A stretch of 64,000 nt of DNA, taken from assembly GCA_965229095.1 (NCBI GenBank), contig OZ245855.1, positions 1,860,001 to 1,924,000 of the forward strand, given 5' to 3'. Below, one piece after another: positions 33,626 through 43,418 of this stretch. Origin of the DNA: Taibaiella sp965229095 (GTDB lineage: Bacteria; Bacteroidota; Bacteroidia; Chitinophagales; Chitinophagaceae). The notes under the pieces were generated by a model that saw nothing but the letters and a program-made list of their open reading frames with translations, did no database searches and was not told the origin of the DNA. Made by a program: the position numbers and the translations under genes. Position 1 is the stretch's first letter. Each line of letters starts with the position of its first letter.

Positions 33626-36600
33626 TTAGTTCTTAATAACTATTTTACGGGTAAACGCTTGCCCGGGGTATTTAACGGAAAGGAAGTACACGCCATCCTG
33701 TAATACGGGCAGGAACAATTGCGGCTTACTGCTCAGCGTCATTTCCCGGCTCATTACTTTTCTACCGGTAAGATCGGTGATCGATACCTGTGCCGCAACA
33801 GGCTCCATGCTGTTAAGGGCAATGATCATTTCGCCGTTCCTGGCCGGGTTGGGCGCTACAAGTAGCTCCGGTGTTCCCATATGATGACGGGCTACGCTTA
33901 CTACTTTGGAGTAAGTGGCTTTGGCATCGGCATCTACCTGACGTACGCGGTACAAGTAAACCGGTACGGAGGGATCGATCTGCTCGTCGGTAAATTCGTA
34001 GGCGATGGCATGATCGCTGTTACCGGTGGCATTTACTTTACCGGCGAAGGCAAATGATCCGTTGCCGGTGGCACGTTCTACTTCGAAGGTTGCGGTATTG
34101 CGCTCCGATAAGGTTTGCCATGCTACCAGGTTAGCGTGATCGTTTTTGGCACTGGCCTTGATATAACCCCAGTTCAACGGAAGCGGCGCATTGATCACGT
34201 TCACCACGAAGGTATCGCTGATACAGCTAAAGGCATCGGATACGACATAGGTCGTGGTATCGGCCGGTGTAACGGTAACCGATTTGGTAGCGGCTGTTAC
34301 CCCCTGCCAGTTATAGGTGCCGTTATAGGCTGCGGTAAGGGTAACCTGATTGCCTGAATTCATATTGATGGTCTTTTTCCTGTTGGCATCCTTCATCATG
34401 GTAAAGCGGTCACGGATCACACCGTCGGCGCATACCCATTTTGCATCCAGCCTGTTGCCCAATACTTCCAGGATCATAGAACCGCCGTTGGTCGCATTGG
34501 AATAGTACATGGAATTGTGCGGAAAGCTACCTTGCTGTCCGCCCAGTTGACCCGCAGAACCGGATACCACATACACAGTACCCTGGTAGTTGGTCGCCGA
34601 ATCTTTTATATAAGGACAAGAGTTGACTGAACCGTCGTAAAGCGCGCTGGAAGCGCTGAGGTGGTGCACATTGGCGTCAAAGCTGGCTTCGTTACCATAA
34701 TGGCCTTTCATCAGCTTGGAACGCTCGTAATCGTGGCTGTGCCCGCAAAGGATAAGGTCTACACCCATACGCTCCAGGATCTGGATAAATTTTTGACGAA
34801 TCTGTACCAGGTCGTTCTCGGTATCGGAGTTGTGCGAGCCCATGGTATAAGGCGGATGGTGCCAGTAAGCGACTACCCAGCCTTTATTGGTATTATTGGC
34901 CAGGTCCTGCTTGATCCACTGTACCTGTACACCGGTAGTATCATACATCAGGGAAGCATCCGCTTCTTTACCATAGGAATCCAGTGACAGGAAATGCACG
35001 TTACCTACATCATAGGAATAGAAAGCAGGATTGTTGGATGCTGTACCACCGGCTTCACCCGCAACAGGCATCGTGAAGTTCTGGTAGTAAGGCGCCAGCA
35101 TATGGTTGGTTACGGAAGGAGAGCTGGTGCTGTTGCCGTAATCGTGGTTGCCCGGGGCCGGGAACAGCGGGTTCTGCTTCAGGAATTTGTCTTTGTAAAT
35201 ATTGAAGAACTCGGCCTGGTACTCTGCATCCAAACCGCTCGAATAAGCATTATCGCCCAACAGTATCCAGGAGTTCATATAGTTACTGCCCAGGTAATTG
35301 CTCAACTGGTCACGCACATTACGCTGGTTGGTCGAGTTGTTACCGCAATCGCCTATCACACCGATACGGATCAGGCTGTCGGTAAAACCAGGTACCGGCA
35401 AGGTAGAAAAGAAATTGCTGGAATCGGCCTGCAGCGTATCGGTAAGCGATCCTATACCATAGAAGTATTTGGTATAAGTACTAAGGCCGGTAAGCTTAAC
35501 GATATGATCTGTTACCAATGTGGTATCCTGTACAAATTGGGTCAAGGCATTGGCAGCTGTACCAAAACGCACCTTGCTCCTGGCGGCTACATCGGTACGC
35601 CAGCGGATCACGATGCTGTTGGGTGTAGCGGCATTCAGGTAAGGCCCCCTGATGAGGGAAGCCGCCGGTGGTACCACATGCTCGGTAAGCTCCATATCAA
35701 AACCAAGATCGGAGCTGGTACCGTCGCGCTGGTGAACCTCTACGGCAATCGTGTTGAGTCCGTTTACCAGTATATTTTTCGGAACGGAATAATGGAAATA
35801 AGTAGACTCGTCCACACCATCTACGATGCTGCTGGAAAAGGTAAGGTAATTGTAAGGGCCTGCAGGCATATTGCTGCGCACTACTTCTACACCATTGATA
35901 AAGACTACAGCGCCATCGTCCCTAAGGATGTTCAGGTCCAGGCTATCCGTGAGTGCAGCGACATTGGCTACATTAAATTGCTTGCGGAAATAGTAAGTGA
36001 TGTATTTATTGCTGGCATTGGGGCCGTAGTTTAAGGTAGTAGCAGGGTTGTCGCTATAGCCCAGTTTACCGGGGCCAAACGCCCAGGTACCATCGCTATA
36101 GCCAGGCATTCTCCAGGCAGTGTCCTGGTTGCTGCCATCGTCCAGGTATTTCCATTGGCTGAATTTAGCGATCGGGAAATTGGTAATAGGCATTTGTGGT
36201 GTTACCGGCGCAATGTACTGGATGATCAGCTTGGCGGCATTGGCGGCACTACCATCGTAAGAATAGGCATTACGCACACCACTGTTACCACTTAGGAAGA
36301 TAGCCAGGGCATTGCCGCTGCTCCATCCTGGCCTGTTGATTATGGATTGTATCAGCGATTTGATATCCGGTGTTTTCTGATCGGGACCTGCAGTACCACC
36401 GCCGGTCAATCCCCAGGTAGCGCTGGTGCTGCCTACCCACAAAACGGAGTCTGTTCCTTTGGGACGGGAAGAAACGCTGAAAGGGGTTGTGGCAAAAGTC
36501 GCTGCATTATCGGCATCCTGCGCCTTGATATACGCATCGCCCAGTACGGCATTCTTATCGCCTTTTGTGGCAAACTGGATATAAGCGCTCTGGATGGTAG

Positions 36601-37954
36601 CACCGGGAGGGATGCTGATATTGGCAAAGCGGACACCGATCATTTGCTTCTTGGCGCCGTCCAGCATAATTTCCAGGTCGGAGCTGGTAAGGTCCATATC
36701 GCCCGGTGTACCCGAGGTACCGCCGGATACGTATTCTTCGGCATCGTCGCTACCTGCGGCAACAGCCCTGTTTAAAGTGGTAAGATTAATCACCTGGGTC
36801 GCACCTAAAGTAAAATAGCTGTTCAGGGTATCGGGTATGATAAAGGAAACGAAATCGCCGTTCACTACGCCGGGAATACTATCCACATAGCCGAAAGCCG
36901 CTCCGTTGGCCGATCGCAGGAGGAACATCGTCCCGGTATTGGAAACGATATTATTTCCGGATAAGGAAAAACGTAAAGTATCGGTACCGGGTGTGGCGCC
37001 GTACTTGGCAATGTGCCATACTCTTTTCAACCTGCTTTGCAGGCTGGCAGGCAGCCCTGTAGTGGCAATACCGGAATCCGCGGTATGGGCATATAAAGTA
37101 TAGTTCTGTTCATCGGTATAAGCGGAAACAATACGCACGCCTGCACTGGAAGAATTATTCTTACCGTTCCAGTTGCCTTTGTAACCGGTATAACCTGCCA
37201 GTGGAGCAGCTTCTATCGGGGCATAAGAAGTAAAGACGTTACCCGCGTCGGTCATATTACCCGCAATACCATCTAAGGCATTTGCGGTCATATCGGCGAC
37301 CGTAGTACCACTGATAGTATCGAGCTTATAATAAGCCTTGAGGCCGGTTGCTGTTGCGGAGCGGAAGAGGTGCGCCGCCGAATCGATCTCCGCAGCAGAC
37401 AGTTCCCTGTTCCAGAAATAAACATCGTCGATAGAACCTGCAAAACCATTACCGGTATAGTAATCGCTGCAACCGATCCCGAAAGGGCGGGTGGAGAATA
37501 CCGGTGTAAAGCTGCCCAGGTTATTGGTGGCCACCAAAGTGCCGTCCTGGTATAGCTTGATGGTCTTGGTCGCAGCATTATAGGTCATTACTACATGGTG
37601 CCATTCACCTACCTGCCAGTTGGCTGTATAATCCGCCGATGTCCAGTTGTTGCCCGAATTAGCGATACCGGCTTTCAACACACTGTTGACGCCCCAGGCG
37701 TATTCCAGGAAATAACCTTTCCGGGTACCGGGGTTTTCGTGGGTACTGATAATATCGTCCGTATTGGCGCCTGCGGTATTCACCTTGGCCCAGGCTTCAA
37801 CGGAAAAATCACCGGCGGGATTGCCAAAGTTGCTCACTTTGACTGTACCGCTTTCATTGAACTGGAATGCCTTGTTGGGCACACTTTGTGCTCTTACCAG
37901 GCTACCATGCACTATAGCCATCAGTAAGAGAAAGGAGGTAAAGAAACGATTCAT
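33626..37954 (-). CDS. Giant T9SS surface protein: LamG domain plus purple-acid-phosphatase-like metallophosphoesterase
   Basis: The ATG at 37954 opens on a signal peptide (MNRFFTSFLLLMAIVHGSL) and gives 1442 residues; an earlier in-frame start at 37987 adds 11. Domains in order: a LamG/concanavalin-like domain (about 25-205, FSVEAWAKVN, IDDVYFWNREL); two jelly-roll-like regions; a fibronectin-like N-terminal purple acid phosphatase domain (RGPYLNAATPNSIVIRW, about 780); a calcineurin-type phosphoesterase with its metal motifs GVIGDCG, LLGDNAY, PGNHDYG, AYWHHPPY and CGHSHDYERS; and a C-terminal type A sorting domain (LLVAPNPARNGEMIIAL...LQDGVYFLSV). Predicted surface phosphatase releasing phosphate from organic esters. 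Confidence 0.9.
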   Translation of the reverse strand: MNRFFTSFLLLMAIVHGSLVRAQSVPNKAFQFNESGTVKVSNFGNPAGDFSVEAWAKVNTAGANTDDIISTHENPGTRKGYFLEYAWGVNSVLKAGIANSGNNWTSADYTANWQVGEWHHVVMTYNAATKTIKLYQDGTLVATNNLGSFTPVFSTRPFGIGCSDYYTGNGFAGSIDDVYFWNRELSAAEIDSAAHLFRSATATGLKAYYKLDTISGTTVADMTANALDGIAGNMTDAGNVFTSYAPIEAAPLAGYTGYKGNWNGKNNSSSAGVRIVSAYTDEQNYTLYAHTADSGIATTGLPASLQSRLKRVWHIAKYGATPGTDTLRFSLSGNNIVSNTGTMFLLRSANGAAFGYVDSIPGVVNGDFVSFIIPDTLNSYFTLGATQVINLTTLNRAVAAGSDDAEEYVSGGTSGTPGDMDLTSSDLEIMLDGAKKQMIGVRFANISIPPGATIQSAYIQFATKGDKNAVLGDAYIKAQDADNAATFATTPFSVSSRPKGTDSVLWVGSTSATWGLTGGGTAGPDQKTPDIKSLIQSIINRPGWSSGNALAIFLSGNSGVRNAYSYDGSAANAAKLIIQYIAPVTPQMPITNFPIAKFSQWKYLDDGSNQDTAWRMPGYSDGTWAFGPGKLGYSDNPATTLNYGPNASNKYITYYFRKQFNVANVAALTDSLDLNILRDDGAVVFINGVEVVRSNMPAGPYNYLTFSSSIVDGVDESTYFHYSVPKNILVNGLNTIAVEVHQRDGTSSDLGFDMELTEHVVPPAASLIRGPYLNAATPNSIVIRWRTDVAARSKVRFGTAANALTQFVQDTTLVTDHIVKLTGLSTYTKYFYGIGSLTDTLQADSSNFFSTLPVPGFTDSLIRIGVIGDCGNNSTNQRNVRDQLSNYLGSNYMNSWILLGDNAYSSGLDAEYQAEFFNIYKDKFLKQNPLFPAPGNHDYGNSTSSPSVTNHMLAPYYQNFTMPVAGEAGGTASNNPAFYSYDVGNVHFLSLDSYGKEADASLMYDTTGVQVQWIKQDLANNTNKGWVVAYWHHPPYTMGSHNSDTENDLVQIRQKFIQILERMGVDLILCGHSHDYERSKLMKGHYGNEASFDANVHHLSASSALYDGSVNSCPYIKDSATNYQGTVYVVSGSAGQLGGQQGSFPHNSMYYSNATNGGSMILEVLGNRLDAKWVCADGVIRDRFTMMKDANRKKTINMNSGNQVTLTAAYNGTYNWQGVTAATKSVTVTPADTTTYVVSDAFSCISDTFVVNVINAPLPLNWGYIKASAKNDHANLVAWQTLSERNTATFEVERATGNGSFAFAGKVNATGNSDHAIAYEFTDEQIDPSVPVYLYRVRQVDADAKATYSKVVSVARHHMGTPELLVAPNPARNGEMIIALNSMEPVAAQVSITDLTGRKVMSREMTLSSKPQLFLPVLQDGVYFLSVKYPGQAFTRKIVIKN

Positions 37955-38059
37955 TAAGTTCGATTTTGAAGGCGCAAAAGTCGACACCCAGTGTTACGTC
38001 ATTATAACCTCCTTCTTACCATCCTGTTACATAAACATTAACACCCATTTGGATAATTA

Positions 38060-39895
38060 TCATAAGGAGTCTTTCAACGCAAGCATAAAGCTTTTGAGCG
38101 CGGCAATCTCTTCTGTATATAAATGCAATTTGCGGGCGGAAAGTGTTTGCGCCGGCACCTCAAGACCAATGCCGGCAGCGCCGCCACGGTTGTAAAATTC
38201 GATCAGGTCTTCCAGGGTCTTAAAGCTGCCGTTGTGCATATAAGGGGCCGTCTCGCTTACATTTCGTACCGTAGGTGTTTTAAATGCAAATTGATAGAAT
38301 TCGATTTTGAAAATATTGAACCGTCCGCTGTCGGTATCCATTAAAGGTTGGTCCAGGCTGCCGTTCAAAGGTGTACCCAATACTTCCAGCTCTGTCCTGT
38401 TGTACAAAGGCGGCAAGGTACCATTGAAGACAGGGGCAAAGTGGCAAGTACCGCACAATGCTTTTCCCATAAACAGGTTAAAGCCTTTTTGCTGTTGCAC
38501 ATTTAAGGCCTTACGGTTACCCGACAGGTATTGATCCAATGGGGAATTGAAAGGGTGCAGTGTTCTTTCATAGGCAGCAATAGCCCTGGACACCATTAAG
38601 GCTGTTATCTTTTTGGGTTCGCCCGGGAAGGCCTTCCGGAAAAGAGAACGATAACTTTTGGTATCGAGCTTTTGTTCGACATCGCCTAGCCTGCTGTGCA
38701 TCTCATCGGGGTTCTGCAGTACGGTGAAGATCTGCTTTTCGAGTGAAGAATCCCGTGCATCCAGGAATTGCCCGTATTGATAAGCGCTGTACAACAAAGA
38801 AGGCGCATTGCGCTTCGTCGCTCCCTTTTCATCAAAAGTGATGCTTCCCGGCAGGCCATCGGTAAAATATTTTTCGGGCTTATGACAGGTAGCGCAGCTC
38901 CTGCTGTTGTTGCCCGATAAGCGGTTCTCCCCAAACAAAGTTTTTCCCAAAGCAACCAATGCCTGCGCGGTATCGGAACCGGCATAACCACCAAATTTTT
39001 CGATCCGCAAAGCATCGGGGCTAAACAAATGTTCCGCAGCATAATTGTACACGCCCTTTTGCCCTATGCCGGGATATTGCCTGAGGAAGTAACGGTTGAG
39101 GTTGCGTTGTGCCGGCAATAAGTATTGACTTAACAAGGCCAGCCTGTCGAACTGATCGAAGCCCACAGCCGTGGCCGTAAAGGCTATAGCCTGCTCCAGG
39201 TAAGCAATGGCACTCTCGGCAATGGCATCGGCCGCAGCCCTGCCCCGTTGCCATTTAAGCGCATCGACCAGGGATTGCAAAGCGGTACCAGCTTCGGCGA
39301 TACCGGATTTTAGCACAGGGGCATCATAACCCGAAATGCCCAGGGCCATGATGCGGATCAGCTCCAGGTTAATGCTTTCGGCTACCTGTTCATCGGTAGC
39401 CTTGAAGCCATAAACCGTGGCCGGGATATCATTGGCCGTCGATTGGATTACCGCCGCCTGTTCCAGTAGTTCCTTTTTATTAGCATAAGCATCTTCCTGG
39501 CACAACAGGTCTTCGATCACCTGTAGCCCCACCGGCGACTGGTATTCCATATAAGGCTCCTCTATCTCATGTACCGGCGCACGGTTGTATAAATTCACGG
39601 GATACTCGAAAAAGTATTCCATAAAGTACTCTATCTTTTTATAGGCATTACGGCAACGGAGCAAGGCTTCCTTTGCCCGGGCAAGCGCGGGCATATCGTT
39701 GGGGGATAAAGCATGGAGACTGGTCTGCAGCTCATTGGCTGTTGCGGCAAAGGCGCGGGAGTCGGCCACGAATTGCGCCAGGCAATGCTGGCTCCATTCC
39801 CTGGGTTCGGATTTATCTGTGCTGAGCGCAGATAAAGTATAAAGGAAAAAAATACCGGAACTGATAAAGAGAAAAAACCTCAGGCTACGCTTCAT
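38060..39895 (-). CDS. Di-heme cytochrome c peroxidase (MauG/CcpA family) with helical N-terminal domain
   Basis: This 611-residue protein begins with a signal sequence or anchor (FFLFISSGIFFLYTLSAL). The C-terminal half (about 300-600) is a CcpA/MauG-type enzyme with two c-type haem sites, SCATCHK near residue 335 and LCGTCHF near 482, and typical segments ALGKTLFGENRLSG, RNAPSLLYSA and TVRNVSETAPYMHNGSFKTLE. The first 280 residues form an all-helical region of the imelysin-like kind often joined to such peroxidases in Bacteroidota. It should act in the periplasm, either reducing H2O2 or oxidising a protein or small molecule. It lies 105 bp upstream of the LamG gene on the same strand. Confidence 0.9.
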   Translation of the reverse strand: MKRSLRFFLFISSGIFFLYTLSALSTDKSEPREWSQHCLAQFVADSRAFAATANELQTSLHALSPNDMPALARAKEALLRCRNAYKKIEYFMEYFFEYPVNLYNRAPVHEIEEPYMEYQSPVGLQVIEDLLCQEDAYANKKELLEQAAVIQSTANDIPATVYGFKATDEQVAESINLELIRIMALGISGYDAPVLKSGIAEAGTALQSLVDALKWQRGRAAADAIAESAIAYLEQAIAFTATAVGFDQFDRLALLSQYLLPAQRNLNRYFLRQYPGIGQKGVYNYAAEHLFSPDALRIEKFGGYAGSDTAQALVALGKTLFGENRLSGNNSRSCATCHKPEKYFTDGLPGSITFDEKGATKRNAPSLLYSAYQYGQFLDARDSSLEKQIFTVLQNPDEMHSRLGDVEQKLDTKSYRSLFRKAFPGEPKKITALMVSRAIAAYERTLHPFNSPLDQYLSGNRKALNVQQQKGFNLFMGKALCGTCHFAPVFNGTLPPLYNRTELEVLGTPLNGSLDQPLMDTDSGRFNIFKIEFYQFAFKTPTVRNVSETAPYMHNGSFKTLEDLIEFYNRGGAAGIGLEVPAQTLSARKLHLYTEEIAALKSFMLALKDSL

Positions 39896-40200
39896 AAGGG
39901 GAACTGCCCAAGGGGCATATCGAAGCGGCGAAGGTCAATATTGATTATGAACTCAAGGTTAAGAAAACAGCATTCCTGGCCTCCTTTTAAAGTTAAGAGA
40001 ATATTACCAGCGTGCCGGATCGCCGTGTGGGCCGTTCATATCCCGCTTATTCCTCCGGCAAATTAAAAATCCGGGGCTGGCATTACATTACGCGAATAAA
40101 CTATACACAAGCACCATAATTATTATCTATTCCGGAAAAGCAAAATTTCAATATTAATTAATTATTAATTTTCTGTAACTTTAGAAAAAGTAAAATCCTT
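39896..40200. other. Divergent intergenic region
   Basis: This 305-bp gap lies between two divergent genes. The right end is strongly AT-rich, and TAACTTTA at 40177-40184 (one base off TAnnTTTG) is a possible -7 box for the gene at 40201. I see no ORF, repeat or RNA element. Confidence 0.4.
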
Positions 40201-41400
40201 TTGAAACACATCCGGCTACTATATTGCGCTCTTTTGCTCCTTGTGCTGTTACCTGCAGCCAAGGCACAGGATAGTGTGCCGAAGATTCATTTTACCTTCT
40301 ATGGCGATACCCTGGACATACAGTTGGACCATTGGACCTTTACCGACTTTGAAGGCCCTCTGACCAATGGTGCCATAAGGACATTTTACGAAAAGATCGA
40401 TGCCAATAATTACCAGCCCCTGATCAATGCCTTGCTGGCCTGTAAGGAAAAGAACCAGCTCAACGATTGGCTGTATTATCAACTGATCCGGAAAATGGCG
40501 CAGCAGTTAAGTCCCAAAGAAACTAATTACCACCGCTATACTCTATACAAATGGTTTCTCCTGAATAAATCGGGATACGATGCTACCCTGGCCATCCGCG
40601 GGGATATATTGCTCTTCTATGTTCAGAGCGACGAGAACATTTATGATATTCCTTACTATCTGAAAAACGGCAAACAATATGTATGCCTGAACTACCACGA
40701 TTACGGTACGATCGACTTCCGGAAAGAAGAACCCAACGAGGTAAGCGTCCAGGTACCCGAAGGTAAAAAGGCGTTCTCCTACAAAGTAACCCGTATGCCC
40801 GAATTCACGGATGCGGACTATGCTGAAAAGGATATACAGTTTGATTACAAAAACAAAAGCTACCTGTTTAAGATCATGGTCAACAGCCAGGTACAAAGCC
40901 TCTTTGCCAATTATCCGGTGGTAGATTATGAGTCTTACTTCAACATCCCATTAAGCAACAAAACCTATAATACCCTGATCCCCGAATTGAAGAATTCGGT
41001 GAAAGGCATGGACCAGCGAAAAGGAGTAGATTACCTGATGCGCTTCACACGTAATGCATTTCAATACGAGAATGACCAGGAAAATTTCGGCAAGGAAAAA
41101 CGGCTCTCGCCCGAACAGACCTTGCTGACCCGGTACAGCGATTGCGACGACAGGGCCGCCTTGTTCTTTTGCCTGGTTAAGGAAATATACAAGCTGCCGA
41201 TGATCGTATTGGCCTATCCGCACCATGTAACCATTGCCGTAAAATTCGACAAACCTGTAGGCGAAGCGATCCACTACAAGAACAATACCTATTCTGTATG
41301 TGAGCCTACCCCGCAATTGAAGGACCTTTCCATAGGTGAGCTGTCTCCCAAGCTTAAAGATGTACCTTACCAGGTCGCATATGCCTACGATCCCGAATAA
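40201..41400 (+). CDS. Secreted transglutaminase-like cysteine protein
   Basis: The start is a TTG at 40201; it leads directly into a signal peptide (KHIRLLYCALLLLVLLPAAKA) and no ATG is available before it. The 399-residue product carries a transglutaminase-like triad near the C-terminus: Cys in RYSDCDDRAALFFCL (about residue 315), His in YPHHVTIAV (about 344) and an acidic position following in CEPTP. Proteins of this fold may be proteases, amidases or cross-linkers. The first 270 residues show no domain I know. It is followed by a convergent small gene. Confidence 0.7.
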   Translation: MKHIRLLYCALLLLVLLPAAKAQDSVPKIHFTFYGDTLDIQLDHWTFTDFEGPLTNGAIRTFYEKIDANNYQPLINALLACKEKNQLNDWLYYQLIRKMAQQLSPKETNYHRYTLYKWFLLNKSGYDATLAIRGDILLFYVQSDENIYDIPYYLKNGKQYVCLNYHDYGTIDFRKEEPNEVSVQVPEGKKAFSYKVTRMPEFTDADYAEKDIQFDYKNKSYLFKIMVNSQVQSLFANYPVVDYESYFNIPLSNKTYNTLIPELKNSVKGMDQRKGVDYLMRFTRNAFQYENDQENFGKEKRLSPEQTLLTRYSDCDDRAALFFCLVKEIYKLPMIVLAYPHHVTIAVKFDKPVGEAIHYKNNTYSVCEPTPQLKDLSIGELSPKLKDVPYQVAYAYDPE

Positions 41401-41417
41401 ATTTGTGTTTATTTCCA

Positions 41418-41443
41418 GTAGAGACGTTGCGGGCAAGGTCCCT
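41418..41443. repeat. Degenerate copy of the GTAGAGACGTTGC palindrome
   Basis: GTAGAGACGTTGC (41418-41430) matches the left half of the perfect palindrome at 45858-45887 exactly; the right half, GCAAGGTCCCTA, has two mismatches. It lies between two convergent genes. Confidence 0.65.
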
Positions 41444-41451
41444 AAACACAA

Positions 41452-41835
41452 TTATTTTACATTATAAGGAAATTCCTGCCCGGTAAGGCTGCGGAACAGG
41501 TTCTGAAACTGGTGCACGTATTGTATATGAGGTACATGAAAAAGGGAACCATTTTCATGTATAATGGCTACCGCACCATCCTGTAACAGGATCGAATGGT
41601 CTCCGAAAGAAAGTCCCCCGATAACCCGCATCAGCACATCAAGCGCACAGGGATATATAGCGTCCGCATTCAGTGTATGTATCTCCTGTTCGCCATCGGC
41701 CTTGGCTGTTACTTGTTTGGCCAGCAAGTCTATCGAAAGGATACGCAGGTAGCGCCCGGCATCAGGTTCATTATCTTTTCCGGGCATAGCGGGATGAACA
41801 TAATTTCCCGGCCTCAAATCCATAAGTGCTATCAT
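41452..41835 (-). CDS. Small conserved Bacteroidota protein (RxGNYV...YVHQFQNLF family)
   Basis: The ATG at 41835 gives 127 residues starting MIALMDLRPGNYV; the ATG at 41823 (MDLRPGNYV) is also good, while an in-frame start at 41976 adds 47 residues unlike the family. The protein resembles a widespread Bacteroidota and phage-associated family of short proteins that start near (E)LRIGN.V, contain VLSID...V and a GF/LPL-type middle, and end in YVHQLQNLYFALTGEEL; here the end is YVHQFQNLFRSLTGQEF. Function unknown. The recognisable ends make this a real gene. Confidence 0.75.
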   Translation of the reverse strand: MIALMDLRPGNYVHPAMPGKDNEPDAGRYLRILSIDLLAKQVTAKADGEQEIHTLNADAIYPCALDVLMRVIGGLSFGDHSILLQDGAVAIIHENGSLFHVPHIQYVHQFQNLFRSLTGQEFPYNVK

Positions 41836-42029
41836 TGTCTCTGTTTTTCGGGGCAAAACTAACAAGCCTTTTGCAGAAAACTGGCAATAGTATTTTTTTT
41901 CCATAAACACAAAATAGCGGACCCATTTCTTATAAAGATGTAGTATAGGCACATAAGAAGATAAGCAAGCGAACAAAGCCCGGATAATTCTTGTTGTATC
42001 CTACATTAGCAACTGGAAACGGAATATTT

Positions 42030-43418
42030 ATGAATCATTTTGATGCTATCGTTATCGGGTCGGGACAAGGAGGCACTCCTTTAGCGATAAGACTGGCTAA
42101 GAAGGGTTTTAAAACAGCACTGATCGAGCAACGGTATATAGGAGGCACTTGTATCAATGATGGTTGTATTCCCAGCAAGGCCATCATCGCTTCGGCCAAA
42201 GCAGCTTATGCAGCAGCAACAGCAGCAGGGCTCGGCATTCACAACACGACAGACTACCAGGTACATTTCGGGGAGATCATGGAGCGGAAGAAGGCTATTG
42301 TAAACCGGTTCCGCGGCGGCAGCGAAAACAGCCTGGAAGCAACGCCCGGCCTGGAAGTGATATATGGCAGCGCGGCCTTCAGCGCTGAAAAGCAAATTAC
42401 CGTAACCGACAAAAAAGGCAAGGCTGCAGTGTACACCGCCGATGCCTTTTTTATCAATACCGGGGCCAGGCCGGTTATTCCCCGCATCGAAGGCCTGGAC
42501 AGTATCAATTACCTCACCTCAACTTCGTTGCTCGAGCTGGAAGTATTGCCCGAGCACCTTATTATCCTGGGTGCAGGTTATGTAAGCCTGGAAATGGGTC
42601 AAGCCTTCCGGCGCTTCGGCAGCAAGGTAACCCTGATCGAAACACAGGACCATATCCTCGCTAAGGAGGATGAAGATATAAGGACGACAGTAAGTACTTT
42701 TCTTGAAGAAGAAGGCGTTACCATTTTAACCGCCACTACGATAAATGCCGTAAGCAAGAACAACAAAGGAGATATCGTATTGCAGGTATCCAAAAACGGC
42801 AGCCCGGGGCTGATCACCGGTAGTCATTTGCTGGTAGCTACCGGCCGCCGGCCCAATACCGATACCTTACAGCCGGAGCAAGCCGGCATAGCCCTGGACG
42901 ATAAAGGTTACATTAAAGTAAATGACAAACTGGAAACCAATATACCCCGTATATTCGCATTAGGCGATGTAAAAGGCGGCCCGGCCTTCACCCATGTTTC
43001 CTATAACGATTACCGGATCGTGTACCGCAACCTCGCAGAACAAGGCAATTTTTCGACTAAAGACCGCTTGCTGACGTACTGTATGTTTACCGATCCCGAG
43101 CTGGGCAGAGTGGGACTTACCGAAACAGAAGCCCGGCAAAAGGGCTTGAACATTGCTGTTGCCCGGCTGGATATGAGCAAGGCATCGAGGGGTATTATCG
43201 AAAACAGGACAAAGGGTTTGCTGAAAGCGGTAGTGGACAAGGATTCTAAAAAAATACTCGGTGCAGCGTTACTGTGCAAAGATGGCGGTGAGATCATGAG
43301 CGTGCTGCAAATGGCTATGGTGGCCGGTTTTACATATGAGCAGGTAAAGGAACATATGTTTGCCCACCCTACCCTTTCCGAATCACTCAACAATCTTTTC
43401 TTTTCACTCGACCAATGA
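42030..43418 (+). CDS. Class I pyridine nucleotide-disulfide oxidoreductase (mercuric reductase/lipoamide dehydrogenase-like)
   Basis: The ATG at 42030 begins just before the FAD motif (FDAIVIGSGQGGTPLAIRLA); an upstream start at 41991 would add 13 residues. The 462-residue protein has the redox-active cysteine pair in GGTCINDGCIPSK, a second Rossmann motif for NAD(P)H (LIILGAGYVSLEMGQAF), IFALGDVKGGPAF, and the C-terminal dimerisation domain with the active-site His in FAHPTLSE. It therefore should reduce a disulfide or similar substrate. Its stop overlaps the egtB start (ATGA), tying it to ergothioneine metabolism. Metal reductase activity is not supported: no N-terminal HMA domain or terminal vicinal cysteines. 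Confidence 0.9.
   Translation: MNHFDAIVIGSGQGGTPLAIRLAKKGFKTALIEQRYIGGTCINDGCIPSKAIIASAKAAYAAATAAGLGIHNTTDYQVHFGEIMERKKAIVNRFRGGSENSLEATPGLEVIYGSAAFSAEKQITVTDKKGKAAVYTADAFFINTGARPVIPRIEGLDSINYLTSTSLLELEVLPEHLIILGAGYVSLEMGQAFRRFGSKVTLIETQDHILAKEDEDIRTTVSTFLEEEGVTILTATTINAVSKNNKGDIVLQVSKNGSPGLITGSHLLVATGRRPNTDTLQPEQAGIALDDKGYIKVNDKLETNIPRIFALGDVKGGPAFTHVSYNDYRIVYRNLAEQGNFSTKDRLLTYCMFTDPELGRVGLTETEARQKGLNIAVARLDMSKASRGIIENRTKGLLKAVVDKDSKKILGAALLCKDGGEIMSVLQMAMVAGFTYEQVKEHMFAHPTLSESLNNLFFSLDQ

Noticed and set aside
34994..36034. Open frame of 346 codons opposite the giant LamG/phosphoesterase gene
   Set aside because: The minus-strand gene has clear domains throughout; the plus-strand frame has none and no start signal.
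42030..43418. Mercuric reductase
   Set aside because: The protein lacks the N-terminal metal-binding domain and the C-terminal vicinal cysteines, and its operon is ergothioneine-related.
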